64,000 bases of DNA from Pseudonocardia sp. T1-2H (GCF_038039215.1 NZ_JBBPCL010000001.1:4960001-5024000), one strand, 5' to 3'; numbered from the stretch's first letter, positions 26,043 to 35,308 are shown. Notes: a model not told the origin generated them from the sequence alone. Numbers and translations are program-made.

Positions 26043-27414
26043 CCGAGCGGTACCTCCAACCGCAGCACCGTGCCGCGTCCGGGCACGGACTCGAGCTCGA
26101 GGACGGCGCCGAGCGCCTTCGCCATGTCCCCCAGGGACCTCAGCCCGAGGTGGCCGGGCCTGCCGGGCACCGGGCCCGGGAGGCCACGACCGTCGTCCGC
26201 GACGGTCATCACCAGCGCGTCACCCGCGCGGCCCACGGTGACCACGACCCGGCCCGCGTCCGCGTGGACGACGACGTTGCGGACACCCTCCCGGGCGACG
26301 CGGTACAGCAGTTCCATCTGCTCCCGGGCCAGGACCTCGACGGGTACCTCCACCCGCAGTTCGGCCTCGATCCCACGGGGGCTCAGGCGGGCCAGCAGGT
26401 CCGACAGCGCTGCTTCGAGGCCCTCCGCGTACAGGTTCGGGGGTAGATCTCCACCAGCAGCGAGCGGAGGGACCGCACCGCGTGCCGGATCCGCCACGCC
26501 GCGCCGTCCACCTCGGCGACGTTCACCGCACCTCCCGCGCGCACCACGGCGCCCAGCGCGAACGCCACCCCGGCGAGGTCCTGCACGACGCCGTCGTGCA
26601 GGTCCCCCGCGATGCGGCGGCGATCGGTGTCGGTCGCCTCGATCACCCGTCGCAGCAGGGTCTCACGCTGACGCTGGGCCCGCCGGAGCCGACGGGCGAG
26701 GGCGACGGCGATCGGCAGCTGGAGCAGCGCGAGCAGGACGAGCGCGCCGAAGAGGGAGGGGGCGAACCTCGTCCAGGTGCGCCTGCTCTCCTCGGTGATC
26801 CCCTCGTAGCGGTGGTAGGCCTCGAACAGCACCGGCACGCCCGACGGGGTCGTCAGCCGCTCGTAGACCTCCAGCAACGCGACGTCGTGGTCCTCGAACC
26901 GGTTCTCCGGACGGGTCAGGTCGCTGAGCCCCGCGTGCCTCTCGCCGGTCGCGAGCACCCGGCGCTCGTCGGCGCTGAACGCGAACTGCTGCCCGCGCAG
27001 GCGCGGCTCGTCGGAGTACAGGATCCTGCCGCCCTCGTCCCAGATCTTCACCCGGACGAGGGAGCTGAGCACCCGGGGGCGTACGACCTCGTCGAGGGCG
27101 GCCACGGCGCGGGGATCGCCCCTCAGGACGGCGTCGTCGAGGGCGGGCCGGACGGCCAGGTCGCCGACGAGGGCGGTGGCGCGAACCGCGGCGTCGATCG
27201 CCACCTCGGTGCTCATCGTGCGGCCGGCGTGGGCGGCGACGAGGGCGACGGCCAGGAGGGTGACGAGGCCGGTCAACGCGTAGCGCACGGCGAGGCCCGC
27301 GCTCGAGGGCTGCCGCTCGTCGTCGTGGACGTTGCGGCTGCGCCGGGTGCGCGACCTGCCGGCGGGCGCGTCGACACGGCCCGACCTCGTGCGCGACACG
27401 CTGCGGACGCTCAT
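26039..27414 (-). CDS. NarX/DesK-type sensor histidine kinase (one-base frame break)
   Basis: A membrane sensor kinase of 458 residues once one base is restored. TM1 is about 43-65, a periplasmic sensor of about 160 residues follows (with KIWDEGGRILYSDEP), and TM2 is about 225-245. The dimerisation/phosphoacceptor HisKA_3 helix is RRRIAGDLHDGVVQDLAG and the HATPase_c domain has VRNVVVHAD (N box), VADDGRGLPG and GHLGLRSL. The frame breaks in a five-base G run at 26439-26443: IYP is followed by RTC in one frame, while the other frame supplies PPNLYAEGLEAALSDL exactly as in the paralogue at 38746. Probably a sequencing deletion. Confidence 0.9.
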
Positions 27415-27436
27415 CGGCGCGGCACGGACCCCGCGC

Positions 27437-28162
27437 TCACCGCGGCCGCTCGGGGGACGACGGGTGACGGCCCGACGCAGCGATCATGGCCGCGGCGTCG
27501 TCGCCCTCGGCCTGTGCGCGCAGCGCGTTCCGGACCGCGATCGCGAGCTCGGCGGTCTCTAACGTCCCGACCGCGCTCACCGACCGGTTGAGACTGCGGT
27601 AGAACTCCTCGGTGCGGTCCGCCGAGCGGGGATCGACGCCGCTGACGACGCAGCCGGGCAGATCGCTGTCCTCCATGACGTACCCGAGGGACACGTCGCG
27701 TCCCACCTGCAACGGGGTGAGCAGCTCCGCCGTGGCGGAGAAGACCTCGGCCGCCTGCCCCAGCCGCGTGTCGCCCTCGAGGATCACGAGGGCCCCGGCA
27801 CGCAGGTACGGGGCGAGCGCGGCCGCGGCCATCTCCGCGTCCGTCTCCGGCGCGGCGGCGGACAGCGGGCAGATCGCGACACCGAGACCGGCGCACGCGG
27901 CGGTGTCGCCGGTGATCAGGCACCGGCCGCGGCGCATCGCCCGCCGCAGCACCCCGGCCGCCCAGTCGTTCGCGGACAGGCCGCGGACGACCTCCCGGAT
28001 CCATCCGGCGTCCTCGGCGAGGGCGGTGACGTGGTAGTTCGCCTCCAGCGCATCGACGATCAGGCGGACGCCACGCTGCCCCAGGTCCATGACCACGAGA
28101 CGGGGCGAGTCGGCGCCCGTCCGTCTGTCGGGGACGGGAGAGGGGTGGGGCTCAGCGCACAT
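27437..28162 (-). CDS. truncated, degenerate UDP-glucose/GDP-mannose dehydrogenase-like protein
   Basis: A 241-residue protein whose layout follows nucleotide-sugar 6-dehydrogenases: a Rossmann-like first half (LVVMDLGQRGVRLIVDAL, where GxGxxG is expected), an ICPLSAA...LRAGALVILEGDTRLGQ segment, and a central part with GVDPRSADRTEEFYRSLN and TLETAELAIAVRNA. The glycine motif is degraded, and the C-terminal half carrying the catalytic Cys (GGxCxPKD) and UDP-binding domain is absent. It is therefore probably non-catalytic. The start is the ATG after GGAG. It is first in the kinase/regulator operon, 22 bp before the kinase, so a sensory accessory role is possible. Confidence 0.55.
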   Translation of the reverse strand: MCAEPHPSPVPDRRTGADSPRLVVMDLGQRGVRLIVDALEANYHVTALAEDAGWIREVVRGLSANDWAAGVLRRAMRRGRCLITGDTAACAGLGVAICPLSAAAPETDAEMAAAALAPYLRAGALVILEGDTRLGQAAEVFSATAELLTPLQVGRDVSLGYVMEDSDLPGCVVSGVDPRSADRTEEFYRSLNRSVSAVGTLETAELAIAVRNALRAQAEGDDAAAMIAASGRHPSSPERPR

Positions 28163-28231
28163 CGGAACTCCAGGACTGGGGAGACGGCGCCCCACATCGG
28201 GGGCGTATTTCCAGACTGACCCGTCACCGCG

Positions 28232-28297
28232 TCACACACCATCGGACCTTGGTCGTAGGACCAGCCGGCCACCGCCCGGGCCTCGCGGGGTGGTCAT
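28232..28297 (-). CDS. possible 21-residue leader peptide
   Basis: A short frame, MTTPRGPGGGRLVLRPRSDG plus Val, behind a strong GAGGAG ribosome site 5 nt before its ATG. The distance from the upstream conserved module to this ATG (112 nt) equals the module-to-gene distance at several other sites, whereas the next real gene starts 135 bp further on. It may be a leader peptide or simply mark the transcript start. No homology can be claimed. Confidence 0.35.
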   Translation of the reverse strand: MTTPRGPGGGRLVLRPRSDGV

Positions 28298-28367
28298 GGT
28301 GGCTCCTCGAGAAGAAGGCGGCAATGAGCGTGCTCATCGAGAATCCGCCCGATCCACCCCGCCACGG

Positions 28368-28409
28368 GAGCCGTGCCGAAGGGGGCCGCCACCCCCCAAA
28401 CGGAGGGGT
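28368..28409 (-). promoter_or_regulatory. conserved palindromic promoter module A (kinase/regulator operon)
   Basis: Minus-strand ACCCCTCCGTTTGGGGGG, then a second C-tract (CCCCC), then CACGGCTC; 42 nt in all. It precedes the operon running from 28162 to 25425. It also abuts the end of the lone receiver gene, so it could double as that gene's terminator. Confidence 0.6.
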
Positions 28410-28822
28410 CAGCGCTCGCGGCCCAGCGCGGCGGCCGCCGCGGGCGACCATGCGGTTCCGCCCGAGGCCACCCGTCGGATGGCGTCCACCACCTCGTCGG
28501 GCGGGGCCGACTTCGAGAGGTAGCCGACGGCGCCCGCGGCGTGCGCCCCGCGGACGGTGTCGCCCGACACCGAGGACGTCAGGAAGAGGACCCGGGAACC
28601 GGGAACCGCGGCGAGGAGCCGGACGGTCGCGGCGACGCCGTCGACACCGGGCATGGCCGCATCCATCACGATCACGTGCGGTTCCCGGCGTTTCGCGGCC
28701 TCGACGCACTCGGCGCCGTCGGCGCACTGGCCCACCACGGTGAATCCGCCGACCGAGTCGAGCAGCGCGCTGAGGCCGGAGCGGACGGCGGCACTGTCGT
28801 CGACCAGCAGCACCCGGATCAC
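28409..28822 (-). CDS. single-domain response regulator (receiver only)
   Basis: A 137-residue protein made of a receiver domain only. Residues Asp8 and Asp9 (LLVDDS), the phosphorylation site Asp54 (IVMDAAMPG), Thr82 (FLTSS) and Lys104 (YLSKSA) are conserved. No DNA-binding domain follows; the last residues are Ala-rich. It is divergent from the regulator at 29060 and lies among three NarL-type systems, so it may act as a phosphate sink or connector between kinases. That role is inference. Confidence 0.85.
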   Translation of the reverse strand: MIRVLLVDDSAAVRSGLSALLDSVGGFTVVGQCADGAECVEAAKRREPHVIVMDAAMPGVDGVAATVRLLAAVPGSRVLFLTSSVSGDTVRGAHAAGAVGYLSKSAPPDEVVDAIRRVASGGTAWSPAAAAALGRER

Positions 28823-29000
28823 CGCGGAGCGGCCGGCGGCGGGTCCAGGGCGCCTCCCACCTCCGCAACGGTGTCCATGTGATCACCCCTCCCAGAGTCG
28901 ACCGGGCACACAATCCTCTTCCAGGGGCCGAGCCGGACATCAGGTCGGACTGCCGGGGCCGATCCGGCTAAAAGCGGTGCCGGCAAACGGGGTGAAGGTA

Positions 29001-29034
29001 ACACCTCCGTTTCCGGACCGACCCTCATCTTGAC
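29001..29034 (+). promoter_or_regulatory. diverged copy of the palindromic promoter module (B)
   Basis: Contains CACCTCCGTTTCCGG and CGACCCTCATC. The CCTCCGTTT core is the same as in modules A and F, but the G arm is weaker and the spacing is not kept. It lies 59 bp upstream of the regulator gene. A similar half (ACCCCGTTTGCCGG) reads on the opposite strand at about 28980-28995, toward the lone receiver gene. Confidence 0.35.
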
Positions 29035-29059
29035 GCGTCAACGACGGAAGGGGGGGCAC

Positions 29060-29742
29060 ATGGACGACGCGAGCGTGGGAATGACCCGCGTGGAGACGGC
29101 GCCCGCCGAGTTGCGGGTGCTCGTCGTCGACGACCACACGACTTTTGCCGAGCTGTTGTCCTTCGCCCTCTCGACCGAGCAGGGCCTGAGCTGTGTCGGC
29201 ACGGCCTCCAGTGCCGCGGAGGGGATCGTGCTGGTCCAGGAGCTGCGCCCGGACATCGTGATCATGGACATCGAGATGCCGCGCCAGGACGGGCTCGCCG
29301 CCTGCCGCAGTATCCGCGAGGTCGCCCCGGACACCGTGATCGTCGTCGTGACCGCGCACCGTGAGCCGGACTGGGTGGTGCGGGCGACCCAGGCGGGTGC
29401 CTCGGCGTTCATCCCGAAGAACGGTTCGCTCACCGAGATGCTGGACGTCCTGCGCCGGGCGCGCAGCGGGAGCATGCTCATCGCCCCGTCGGCGTTCGCC
29501 CTGACCGGCGCGGCGACCCGGCAGAACCCGGCGATGCCGAGCCTGACCCAGCGCGAGCGGGACGTCCTCGCCTGCCTGGGCCGCGGCATGGCGCCGAAGG
29601 CGATCGCGCGGGTGCTGGGCATCAGCGTGCACACCTGCCGCGGTTACGTGAAGTCGCTGCTGTCCAAGCTCGACGTCGAGCTCTCCAGCTGGAGGCGGTC
29701 GTCAAGGCGCAGGAGCTCGGCATGCTCGACGAGCCGCGATGA
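29060..29742 (+). CDS. NarL-type response regulator (one-base frame break near the end)
   Basis: A 227-residue regulator once one base is restored. The receiver has VVDDH, the phospho-Asp in VIMDIEMPR, Thr in VVTAH and Lys in FIPKNG. The LuxR-type helix-turn-helix is LTQRERDVLACLGRGMAPKA then ISVHTCRGYVKSLLSKL. The start is the ATG after a GGAAGGGGGG site. The frame breaks at 29685 (CTCC where CTCCC is expected). Restored, it ends LEAVVKAQELGMLDEPR with a TGA that overlaps the next kinase ATG by 4 nt. That tight junction supports a sequencing deletion. Confidence 0.9.
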
Positions 29743-31046
29743 GGGCCGGGTCCCCGGTCTCCCCGGTCCGGCGGCAGGTCACGACGTTCATCACGGTCGG
29801 CGTGGTCGTCCTCGCGGTGATCGCGTTCGGCGCCGTGCTGGCGAGCCGGATCGTCGCGCGGGCCGAGGCGCTCCGGGACGCCGAGCGCGTCACCGACCGA
29901 CTGGCCCACCTCGTCGTCGGACCGCTGCTGGTGGGCACGTTGGCCGAGGACCCCGGTGCCCGTGACCAGCTCGACCTGGCGATCTACAACCGGCTCGGCG
30001 ACGGCTCGATCAGCGAGGTCAACGTGTGGCGGCGGGACGGCACGATCGTCTACGCCGACCAGGCCCGCATCATCGGGACGCAGAAGGCACCGCCCGCCGA
30101 GGTCGTCGCGGCGATCGATCGGGGCACCGTGAGCTCCGAGCTCCAGGACTCCGACGAGGCGGGCGTGCTGCCGGGTGACGAGCGGTTCGTCGAGGTGTAC
30201 GTGCCGCTGGCCCTGGCCGACGGCAGCCGGTACGCGTTCGAGGCCTACTTCAGCTCCGCGCGCGTCGACAGCCAGGCCGCGTCACTGGTGGGGACGCTCG
30301 TCGCGCTCGCCGTCGTCCCGCTGGTCGTCCTGCAGCTGGTACAGCTGCCCATCGCGCTCTCCCTCGCCCGGCGCGTCCGCCGCCAGGAGGCGGAGCGGGT
30401 GCGGCTGCTGCAGCGGGCGCTGTCGTCGTCGGACAAGGAGCGCGCGAAGATCGCGGCCGACCTGCACGACGGGGTCGTGCAGGACCTCGCCGGGGCGGGG
30501 TACGCGCTCGCCGCACTGCGGACGTCGGTCGCTCCCGAGCGACGCGGCGTCGCCGACACGGTCGCGGGCGCGGTGCGTTCGGCGGTCGACGAGCTGCGCC
30601 ACCTGATGGTCGACATCTACCCGCCCGACCTCTCGGGGCCCGGCCTCGCCGTCGCCGTCGAGGGCCTCGTCCGGCCTCTGCGGGAACGGAACGTCGACGT
30701 CCTCGTCGACGTCGCGCCGCTGCCCGCGATGGATCCGGAGACGGCGGCGAGCATCTACCGGGTGGCACGCGAGTCCCTGATGAACGTCTCCAAGCACTCG
30801 GGGGCGTCCCGCGTGCAGGTGGTCCTCGAGGTCCTGGGGCCGGAGCAGGAGGCCATCCGGCTGCGGGTGTGCGACGACGGCGTCGGCATCCCCGCCGCGG
30901 AGGCGGACCGGCAGCAGGACGGTCACTTCGGTATCCGGATGCTCTCCGACCGACTCATGGACCTCGGCGGCCGCTTCTCCGTGATGCCCGGGCCCGCCGG
31001 CGGCACCGTCGCCGAGGCGGTGCTCCCGCTGACGGTCGTCGGCTGA
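29739..31046 (+). CDS. NarX/DesK-type sensor histidine kinase
   Basis: A 435-residue membrane kinase: TM1 about 18-38, an extracytoplasmic sensor of about 140 residues (NVWRRDGTIVYAD, a single-Cache-like pattern), TM2 about 187-208, HisKA_3 with the phospho-His in IAADLHDGVVQDLAGAG (about 246), and an HATPase_c domain with ARESLMNVSKHSG, CDDGVGIP and GHFGIRMLSDRL. The start ATG overlaps the (restored) stop of its partner regulator. It is less similar to the kinases at 26039 and 38746 than those two are to each other. Confidence 0.93.
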   Translation: MRAGSPVSPVRRQVTTFITVGVVVLAVIAFGAVLASRIVARAEALRDAERVTDRLAHLVVGPLLVGTLAEDPGARDQLDLAIYNRLGDGSISEVNVWRRDGTIVYADQARIIGTQKAPPAEVVAAIDRGTVSSELQDSDEAGVLPGDERFVEVYVPLALADGSRYAFEAYFSSARVDSQAASLVGTLVALAVVPLVVLQLVQLPIALSLARRVRRQEAERVRLLQRALSSSDKERAKIAADLHDGVVQDLAGAGYALAALRTSVAPERRGVADTVAGAVRSAVDELRHLMVDIYPPDLSGPGLAVAVEGLVRPLRERNVDVLVDVAPLPAMDPETAASIYRVARESLMNVSKHSGASRVQVVLEVLGPEQEAIRLRVCDDGVGIPAAEADRQQDGHFGIRMLSDRLMDLGGRFSVMPGPAGGTVAEAVLPLTVVG

Positions 31047-31087
31047 CCCCCAGATCTGGGGGTCCGACCCACCCCCACCCTCGGCTG
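31046..31087 (+). promoter_or_regulatory. conserved palindromic promoter module C (transglycosylase gene)
   Basis: A perfect 18-bp palindrome ACCCCCAGATCTGGGGGT starts at the last base of the kinase stop codon, followed by ACCCCCACCC and TCGGCTGCC. It spans 42 nt from the first A to GGCTG and lies 104 bp before the next start codon. A terminator role for the palindrome alone is possible, but the same layout recurs where no upstream gene needs one. Confidence 0.65.
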
Positions 31088-31149
31088 CCACCCGGCCGCG
31101 CTTCCGACCAAGATCGCCCGCGACGACACGGCGCGACGGTGGGAGACGA

Positions 31150-32487
31150 ATGCTCGAGCGGGCAGGCGTGCTACGCCGCCGGATGGGGATCGCACTCGTC
31201 GTCTGGATGGTCCTCGGCCCGGCGACCTCCTCGCATCCGTCGGTCGGGAGCGTCGTGGCGCCGGCCGCGTCCGCCCTGCCCGCCTCCCTCCCCGCCGGCA
31301 CAGGTGTGACCGGCGAAGGAACGGCCGGGAGTGGACCCGTCGACAGTGGACCCGTCGAGAGGGGACCCGTCGAGGGTGGACCCGTCGGCAGTGGAGCGAC
31401 GCGAAGGACGGTGACCGCGGTCGGGATCGCGCCGATGGTCCAGGACGCGTACCTCGCCGCGGAGCGGACGCTCGCCGGTGCGGTTCCGGGCTGCAAGCTC
31501 ACGTGGTCGCTGCTGGCCGGCATCGGCCGGATCGAGTCCGGCCATGCCGGCGGCGGCGAGGTCGACGGGGCCGGGAGGACGCTCGTCCCGATCCTCGGGC
31601 CGCAGCTCTCCGGGTCGAACGGGTTCGCGACGGTGTCGGACACCGACGGCGGATCGCTCGACACCGACCCTGCGTGGGACCGCGCGGTCGGCCCGATGCA
31701 GTTCCTGCCCGGCACCTGGCGCACATACGCGGCGGACGGCAACGGTGACGGGACCGCCGACCCGAACAACGTGTTCGACGCCGCCCTCACCGCGGGACGC
31801 TTCCTCTGCTCGGGTGGCAGGGACCTGTCCACAACAGACGGCGTGACAGCGGCCCTGCTGCGCTACAACGCCTCCATGGAGTACGTCCGAGACGTCCTCG
31901 CGGCCGCCGCCGCCTACGCGGACGGCCTCGTACTGCCACCGGCGCCGGTTCCCGCGGTGTCGGTGAGTGCCGCCAAGGTCCTCGCCGCCGAGGCCCCTCC
32001 GGTGCCCGCCGTGCCCCTTCCCGTCGCAGCGCCGGTGTCCGTGGCCGCCCCTTCCACGCCCGTGACCGGAGCCGCTGTGCCCGCGCCGGTCCCGGCAGCG
32101 CCCGTTCCCGCGGCGCCCGTCCCCGCGGCGCCCGTCCCCGCAGCGCCCGTCCCCGCGGCGCCCGTCCCCGCGACGCCCGTCCCCGCAGCGCCCGTCCTCG
32201 TAGAGACCCTGCCGCCGTCCGTCCCCGCAGAGGCGCCGCCGGCAGTCACCACCCCGCCGGCCCCGACGTCCGCACCCCCGACGTCCGCACCCGCCACGTC
32301 GTCCACGCCCCTGGCCGCGTCGACGTCCGCGCCGCCCGTCCGGCGCACCACGACGGTCCCTTCGGCCCCTGCGGCCGCCGTGTCGCCGAGCTCGCCCGCG
32401 CCCGATTGCTCAACTGCGGCAACGACATCCGCCGTGGCGACGCCCGCCTCGACGGAGCCCTCGCCTCCTCCTGTCACGCAGTGTTGA
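31150..32487 (+). CDS. secreted lytic murein transglycosylase with Pro-Ala repeat tail
   Basis: A 445-residue exported protein. An N-terminal hydrophobic segment (GIALVVWMVLGPATSS) acts as signal or anchor. A short Gly-Pro-Val repeat follows (about 60-75), then an MltB/SLT_2-type transglycosylase domain (about 95-255) with the catalytic Glu in GIGRIESGHAGG, the GPMQFLPGTW motif and RYNASMEYV. The C-terminal 190 residues are low-complexity Pro/Ala/Val/Ser/Thr, including seven APVPA units. It should cleave peptidoglycan in the envelope. The ORF runs right after the RR/HK pair and has promoter module C upstream. Confidence 0.88.
   Translation: MLERAGVLRRRMGIALVVWMVLGPATSSHPSVGSVVAPAASALPASLPAGTGVTGEGTAGSGPVDSGPVERGPVEGGPVGSGATRRTVTAVGIAPMVQDAYLAAERTLAGAVPGCKLTWSLLAGIGRIESGHAGGGEVDGAGRTLVPILGPQLSGSNGFATVSDTDGGSLDTDPAWDRAVGPMQFLPGTWRTYAADGNGDGTADPNNVFDAALTAGRFLCSGGRDLSTTDGVTAALLRYNASMEYVRDVLAAAAAYADGLVLPPAPVPAVSVSAAKVLAAEAPPVPAVPLPVAAPVSVAAPSTPVTGAAVPAPVPAAPVPAAPVPAAPVPAAPVPAAPVPATPVPAAPVLVETLPPSVPAEAPPAVTTPPAPTSAPPTSAPATSSTPLAASTSAPPVRRTTTVPSAPAAAVSPSSPAPDCSTAATTSAVATPASTEPSPPPVTQC
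31330..31389 (+). repeat. four 15-bp tandem repeats coding for Gly-Pro-Val
   Basis: Four imperfect 15-bp units built on AGTGGACCCGTCGAC, in frame in the N-terminal linker of the transglycosylase gene (SGPVD, SGPVE, RGPVE, GGPVG). Confidence 0.75.
32098..32202 (+). repeat. seven 15-bp tandem repeats coding for Ala-Pro-Val-Pro-Ala
   Basis: Seven near-identical 15-bp units (GCGCCCGTCCCCGCG type) in frame in the Pro-rich tail of the transglycosylase. The unit number may vary between strains by slippage. Confidence 0.85.
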
Positions 32488-32495
32488 TCGCACGG

Positions 32496-32537
32496 ACCCC
32501 CCAGAGTCGGGGGGCACGGTTCCCCCAACCACGGCTG
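32496..32537 (+). promoter_or_regulatory. conserved palindromic promoter module D (multicopper oxidase operon)
   Basis: ACCCCCC-AGAGTC-GGGGGG, then CCCCCAACC, then ACGGCTGCC; 42 nt from the first A to GGCTG. It lies 110 bp before the multicopper oxidase start. Confidence 0.65.
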
Positions 32538-32605
32538 CCCGGTACGGCCTCCTCGCCGCAAACTCGACCAGGCCGACAGTCCGAACCAAGTCGAGGAGTA
32601 CGACG

Positions 32606-34182
32606 ATGTCCACCCGGGCCGTCTCCCGTCGCGACCTGCTGAAGGTCTCCGCGCTCGGCGCCGCAGCACTGGCTCTCCCGTTCGAACGCGTGGTGCGTGC
32701 GAAGGGAATCTCCCGCATCGCCGAGAGCAAGCTGCCGAAGCCGTTCACCGTCCCCTTCGTCGTCCCCCCGGTCGCCAAGCCCGTCCGCAGCGACGGCACG
32801 ACGGACTACTACCAGATGACGATGCGCCAGGTGAAGGCCGAGATCCTGCCGGGCGTCGGAACCGACCTCTTCGGCTACGACGGCCAGGTCCCCGGCCCCA
32901 CGATCATGGCGAGCCAGGGCCGGCAGGTCGTCGTCCGGCACATCAACGGGTTGCCCGCCAAGCACCCGCGATGGTCGTACACGCCGTGGACGTCGGTGCA
33001 CCTGCACGGGTCCGCCTCGCTCCCGCAGTACGACGGCTACGCCAGCGACATCACCAACCCGGGCCAGTACAAGGACTACGTCTACCCGAACATGCAGCCC
33101 GCACGGACGCTCTGGTACCACGACCACGGCGCCGCCCACACCGCGGAGAACGCCTACATGGGCCTCGCCGCGATGTACCAGCTCACCGACGCGCAGGAGC
33201 AGGGCCTGCCGATCCCCACCGGCCGCTACGACGTCCCGCTGATCCTGTCGGACAAGATGTTCGCCGCGGACGGCCAGCTGATGTACGAGGACAACAGCCA
33301 CTCGGGGCTCTGGGGCGACGTGATCACGGTGAACGGCAAGCCGTGGCCGCGCATGCCCGTGGAGCGGCGCAAGTACCGGTTCCGGATCCTCAACGCGTCC
33401 CTCTCGCGCGGGTACCGGTACAAGCTCTCCACCGGGGAGCCGATGACGGTGATCGCGACGGACGGCGGGCTGATGAGCGCCCCGCAGCAGGTCGCCGAGA
33501 TCCGGCACGGCATGGCCGAGCGCTACGACATCGTGGTCGACTTCGCGAAGTACAAGATCGGGCAGCGGGTCGTCCTGCAGAACCTCGGCGTGAAGAACTC
33601 CACCGACTACGACACGACGAAGCAGATCATGGCGTTCGACGTGGCGGCGGAGCCGACCGACGGCACCAAGAACGAGGTCCCGTCCGTGCTGAACCCGAAC
33701 CCGTCCGCGATGGGGCTGACCGAGTCGATGTCCACGGCGACCCGCAAGCTGGAGGTCATCCGCGGCAACGGCCAGTGGTCCGTCAACGGCGTCACGTGGG
33801 AGCAGATCGTCGCCTCCGGCTACCGCAAGGTCCTCGCCAACCCGGCGAAGGACGCCGTCGAGGTCTGGGAGGTCACGAACAAGTCGGGTGGGTGGTTCCA
33901 CCCGGTGCACATCCACCTCGTGGACTTCAAGATCCTCTCCCGCAACGGCAAGCCGCCGCGACCCGAGGACTGCGGCCCAAGGACGTCGTCTACGTCGGCG
34001 AGAACGAGAGCGTCCGGCTGCTGATGAAGTTCGAGCACCAGACCGGCCGGTACATGGTCCACTGCCACAACCTGCCGCACGAGGACCACGACATGATGAC
34101 GCAGTTCGAGGTCGGCACCGCCGGGCCGGACCCGATCACGGCCGCGCCCGCCCTCCCGTGGACTGAGGGGCTGAAGCTGTGA
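32606..34182 (+). CDS. Tat-exported multicopper oxidase (one-base frame break)
   Basis: A three-domain, CotA/bilirubin-oxidase-like multicopper oxidase of 525 residues once one base is restored. It has a Tat signal (SRRDLLKVSALGAAALAL). Copper ligands are seen in HLHGSASLP, WYHDHGAAH, HPVHIHLVDF and HCHNLPHEDHDMM, so the type 1 and trinuclear centres are complete. The frame breaks near 33970, between ...PPRPED and ...LRPKDVVYVG; the last 70 residues, including HCH, lie in the shifted frame. It should oxidise phenols, metals or similar outside the membrane. The next gene overlaps its stop. Confidence 0.9.
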
Positions 34183-34685
34183 CCGACCGGACGGGGACCC
34201 GGGACGTCGAGGAGGACGCCACGGCCGGCCTCCGGTCCCCGGGACCGACCGTCACCGCGGGCCTCGTCGCGGCCGGCGCGGTGACCCTCGCAGGGGTGCT
34301 GCACCTGCTCGCCGCCCTGGAACACGTGCAGCACCAGATGACGTTCGCGGTGTTCTTCATCGTGGTCGGCCTGGTGCAGACGGGCGCCGGCGCGGGGCTG
34401 CGCCGGGGGTCGACGCCCCTGCGGGTCGGCCTCGGCCTGGCCGCCCTGGTCGGGCTCGTCGTGCTCTACGTGTACAGCCGCACGATCGGACTGCAGATCG
34501 GGCCGCACGCCGACCGGCCCGAGGACCCCGACTTCCTGGGCATCACGGTCGTGGTGTGCGAGCTGGCCGCCATCGGGGCGATGATCACCCTCCTGCCCGA
34601 CCGGCGGCGTCCGGTGGCGGGCAACGCGGTGCTGGTCGTCGGGATCGGTGTCTGGGTGCTGTGGGCGACCGGCGTAGTCGGCTGA
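34179..34685 (+). CDS. four-helix membrane protein next to the multicopper oxidase
   Basis: A 168-residue membrane protein with hydrophobic segments at about 25-48, 53-72, 80-97 and 120-165 and His residues near the helix ends (HLLAALEHVQHQ). The GTG start overlaps the oxidase stop. A similar small 4-TM protein follows the second multicopper oxidase (47912), so the pairing recurs. It could be an electron-transfer or copper-handling partner; that is inference. Confidence 0.65.
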   Translation: MTDRTGTRDVEEDATAGLRSPGPTVTAGLVAAGAVTLAGVLHLLAALEHVQHQMTFAVFFIVVGLVQTGAGAGLRRGSTPLRVGLGLAALVGLVVLYVYSRTIGLQIGPHADRPEDPDFLGITVVVCELAAIGAMITLLPDRRRPVAGNAVLVVGIGVWVLWATGVVG

Positions 34686-35202
34686 CCCGGCCGCGGTTCC
34701 GGACGGTCGTGACGGCCCTCGCCGTCACGGCCGTCGTCGCGGTCGGGCTCGGCTCCGCCACCGGCGTCGTGCCGTTCGAGCTGGTCCGCATACCCAGCGA
34801 CAGCATGGCGCCGACCCTGGAACCCGGGGACCATGTCGTGCTGGACCACCGCGGCCGAGCCGTGTCCCGGGGGACCTCGTGGTCGTGCCCGACCCGCAGG
34901 ACGGGATGCTGATCGTCAAGCGGGTCGTCGCCGTCGGCGGGGACATGGTGGGGATCTCGGACGGCGTGCTCGAGGTCGACGGCCGTGCCGTGGACGAGCC
35001 CTACGCGGACCGGAGCCTGGAGAACGGGGTGTACTACGGCCCCTACCCTGTGCCGGACGGCCGACTGTTCCTGCTCGGGGACCATCGCGCGGTCTCGGTC
35101 GACTCCCGTGAGTTCGGCCCGGTGCCCGCGACCGACGTCGTCGGCACCGTGGACGTCCGGGTCTGGCCGCGGCCGGGCTCGCTGGACGAGCCCGCAGGCT
35201 GA
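34661..35202 (+). CDS. lepB: signal peptidase I (one-base frame break)
   Basis: Membrane peptidase that removes signal peptides at the outer face. It has about 180 residues once one base is restored. There is one N-terminal membrane anchor (VTALAVTAVVAVGLGSA), the catalytic Ser in RIPSDSMAPTLEPGD, the catalytic Lys in MLIVKRVVAVGGD, and the closing box LGDHRAVSVDSREFGPV. The frame breaks in a five-base G run at 34869-34873. The start is uncertain: the GTG at 34661 overlaps the upstream gene, and another GTG lies at 34709. It probably serves the many exported proteins nearby. Confidence 0.85.
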
Positions 35203-35308
35203 GAGGTCGTTTCGGAATGGCTCCGGCATGTCTGCTGTAGACGGACGGTGATCTCCGCCGGGCTGCCGCTGTTCCCGGTGACTCGACGCTGGAGATCCGA
35301 CGCCTCCC

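Noticed and set aside
26439-26443. Programmed frameshift in the histidine kinase
   Set aside because: No stimulatory structure or slippery heptamer is evident, and similar one-base losses occur in seven unrelated genes, which favours sequencing error.
31046-31063. Perfect palindrome read as a simple terminator of the upstream kinase gene
   Set aside because: Equivalent palindromes with the same downstream layout occur in divergent promoter regions where no upstream gene ends, so a regulatory site is the better reading; a double role remains possible.
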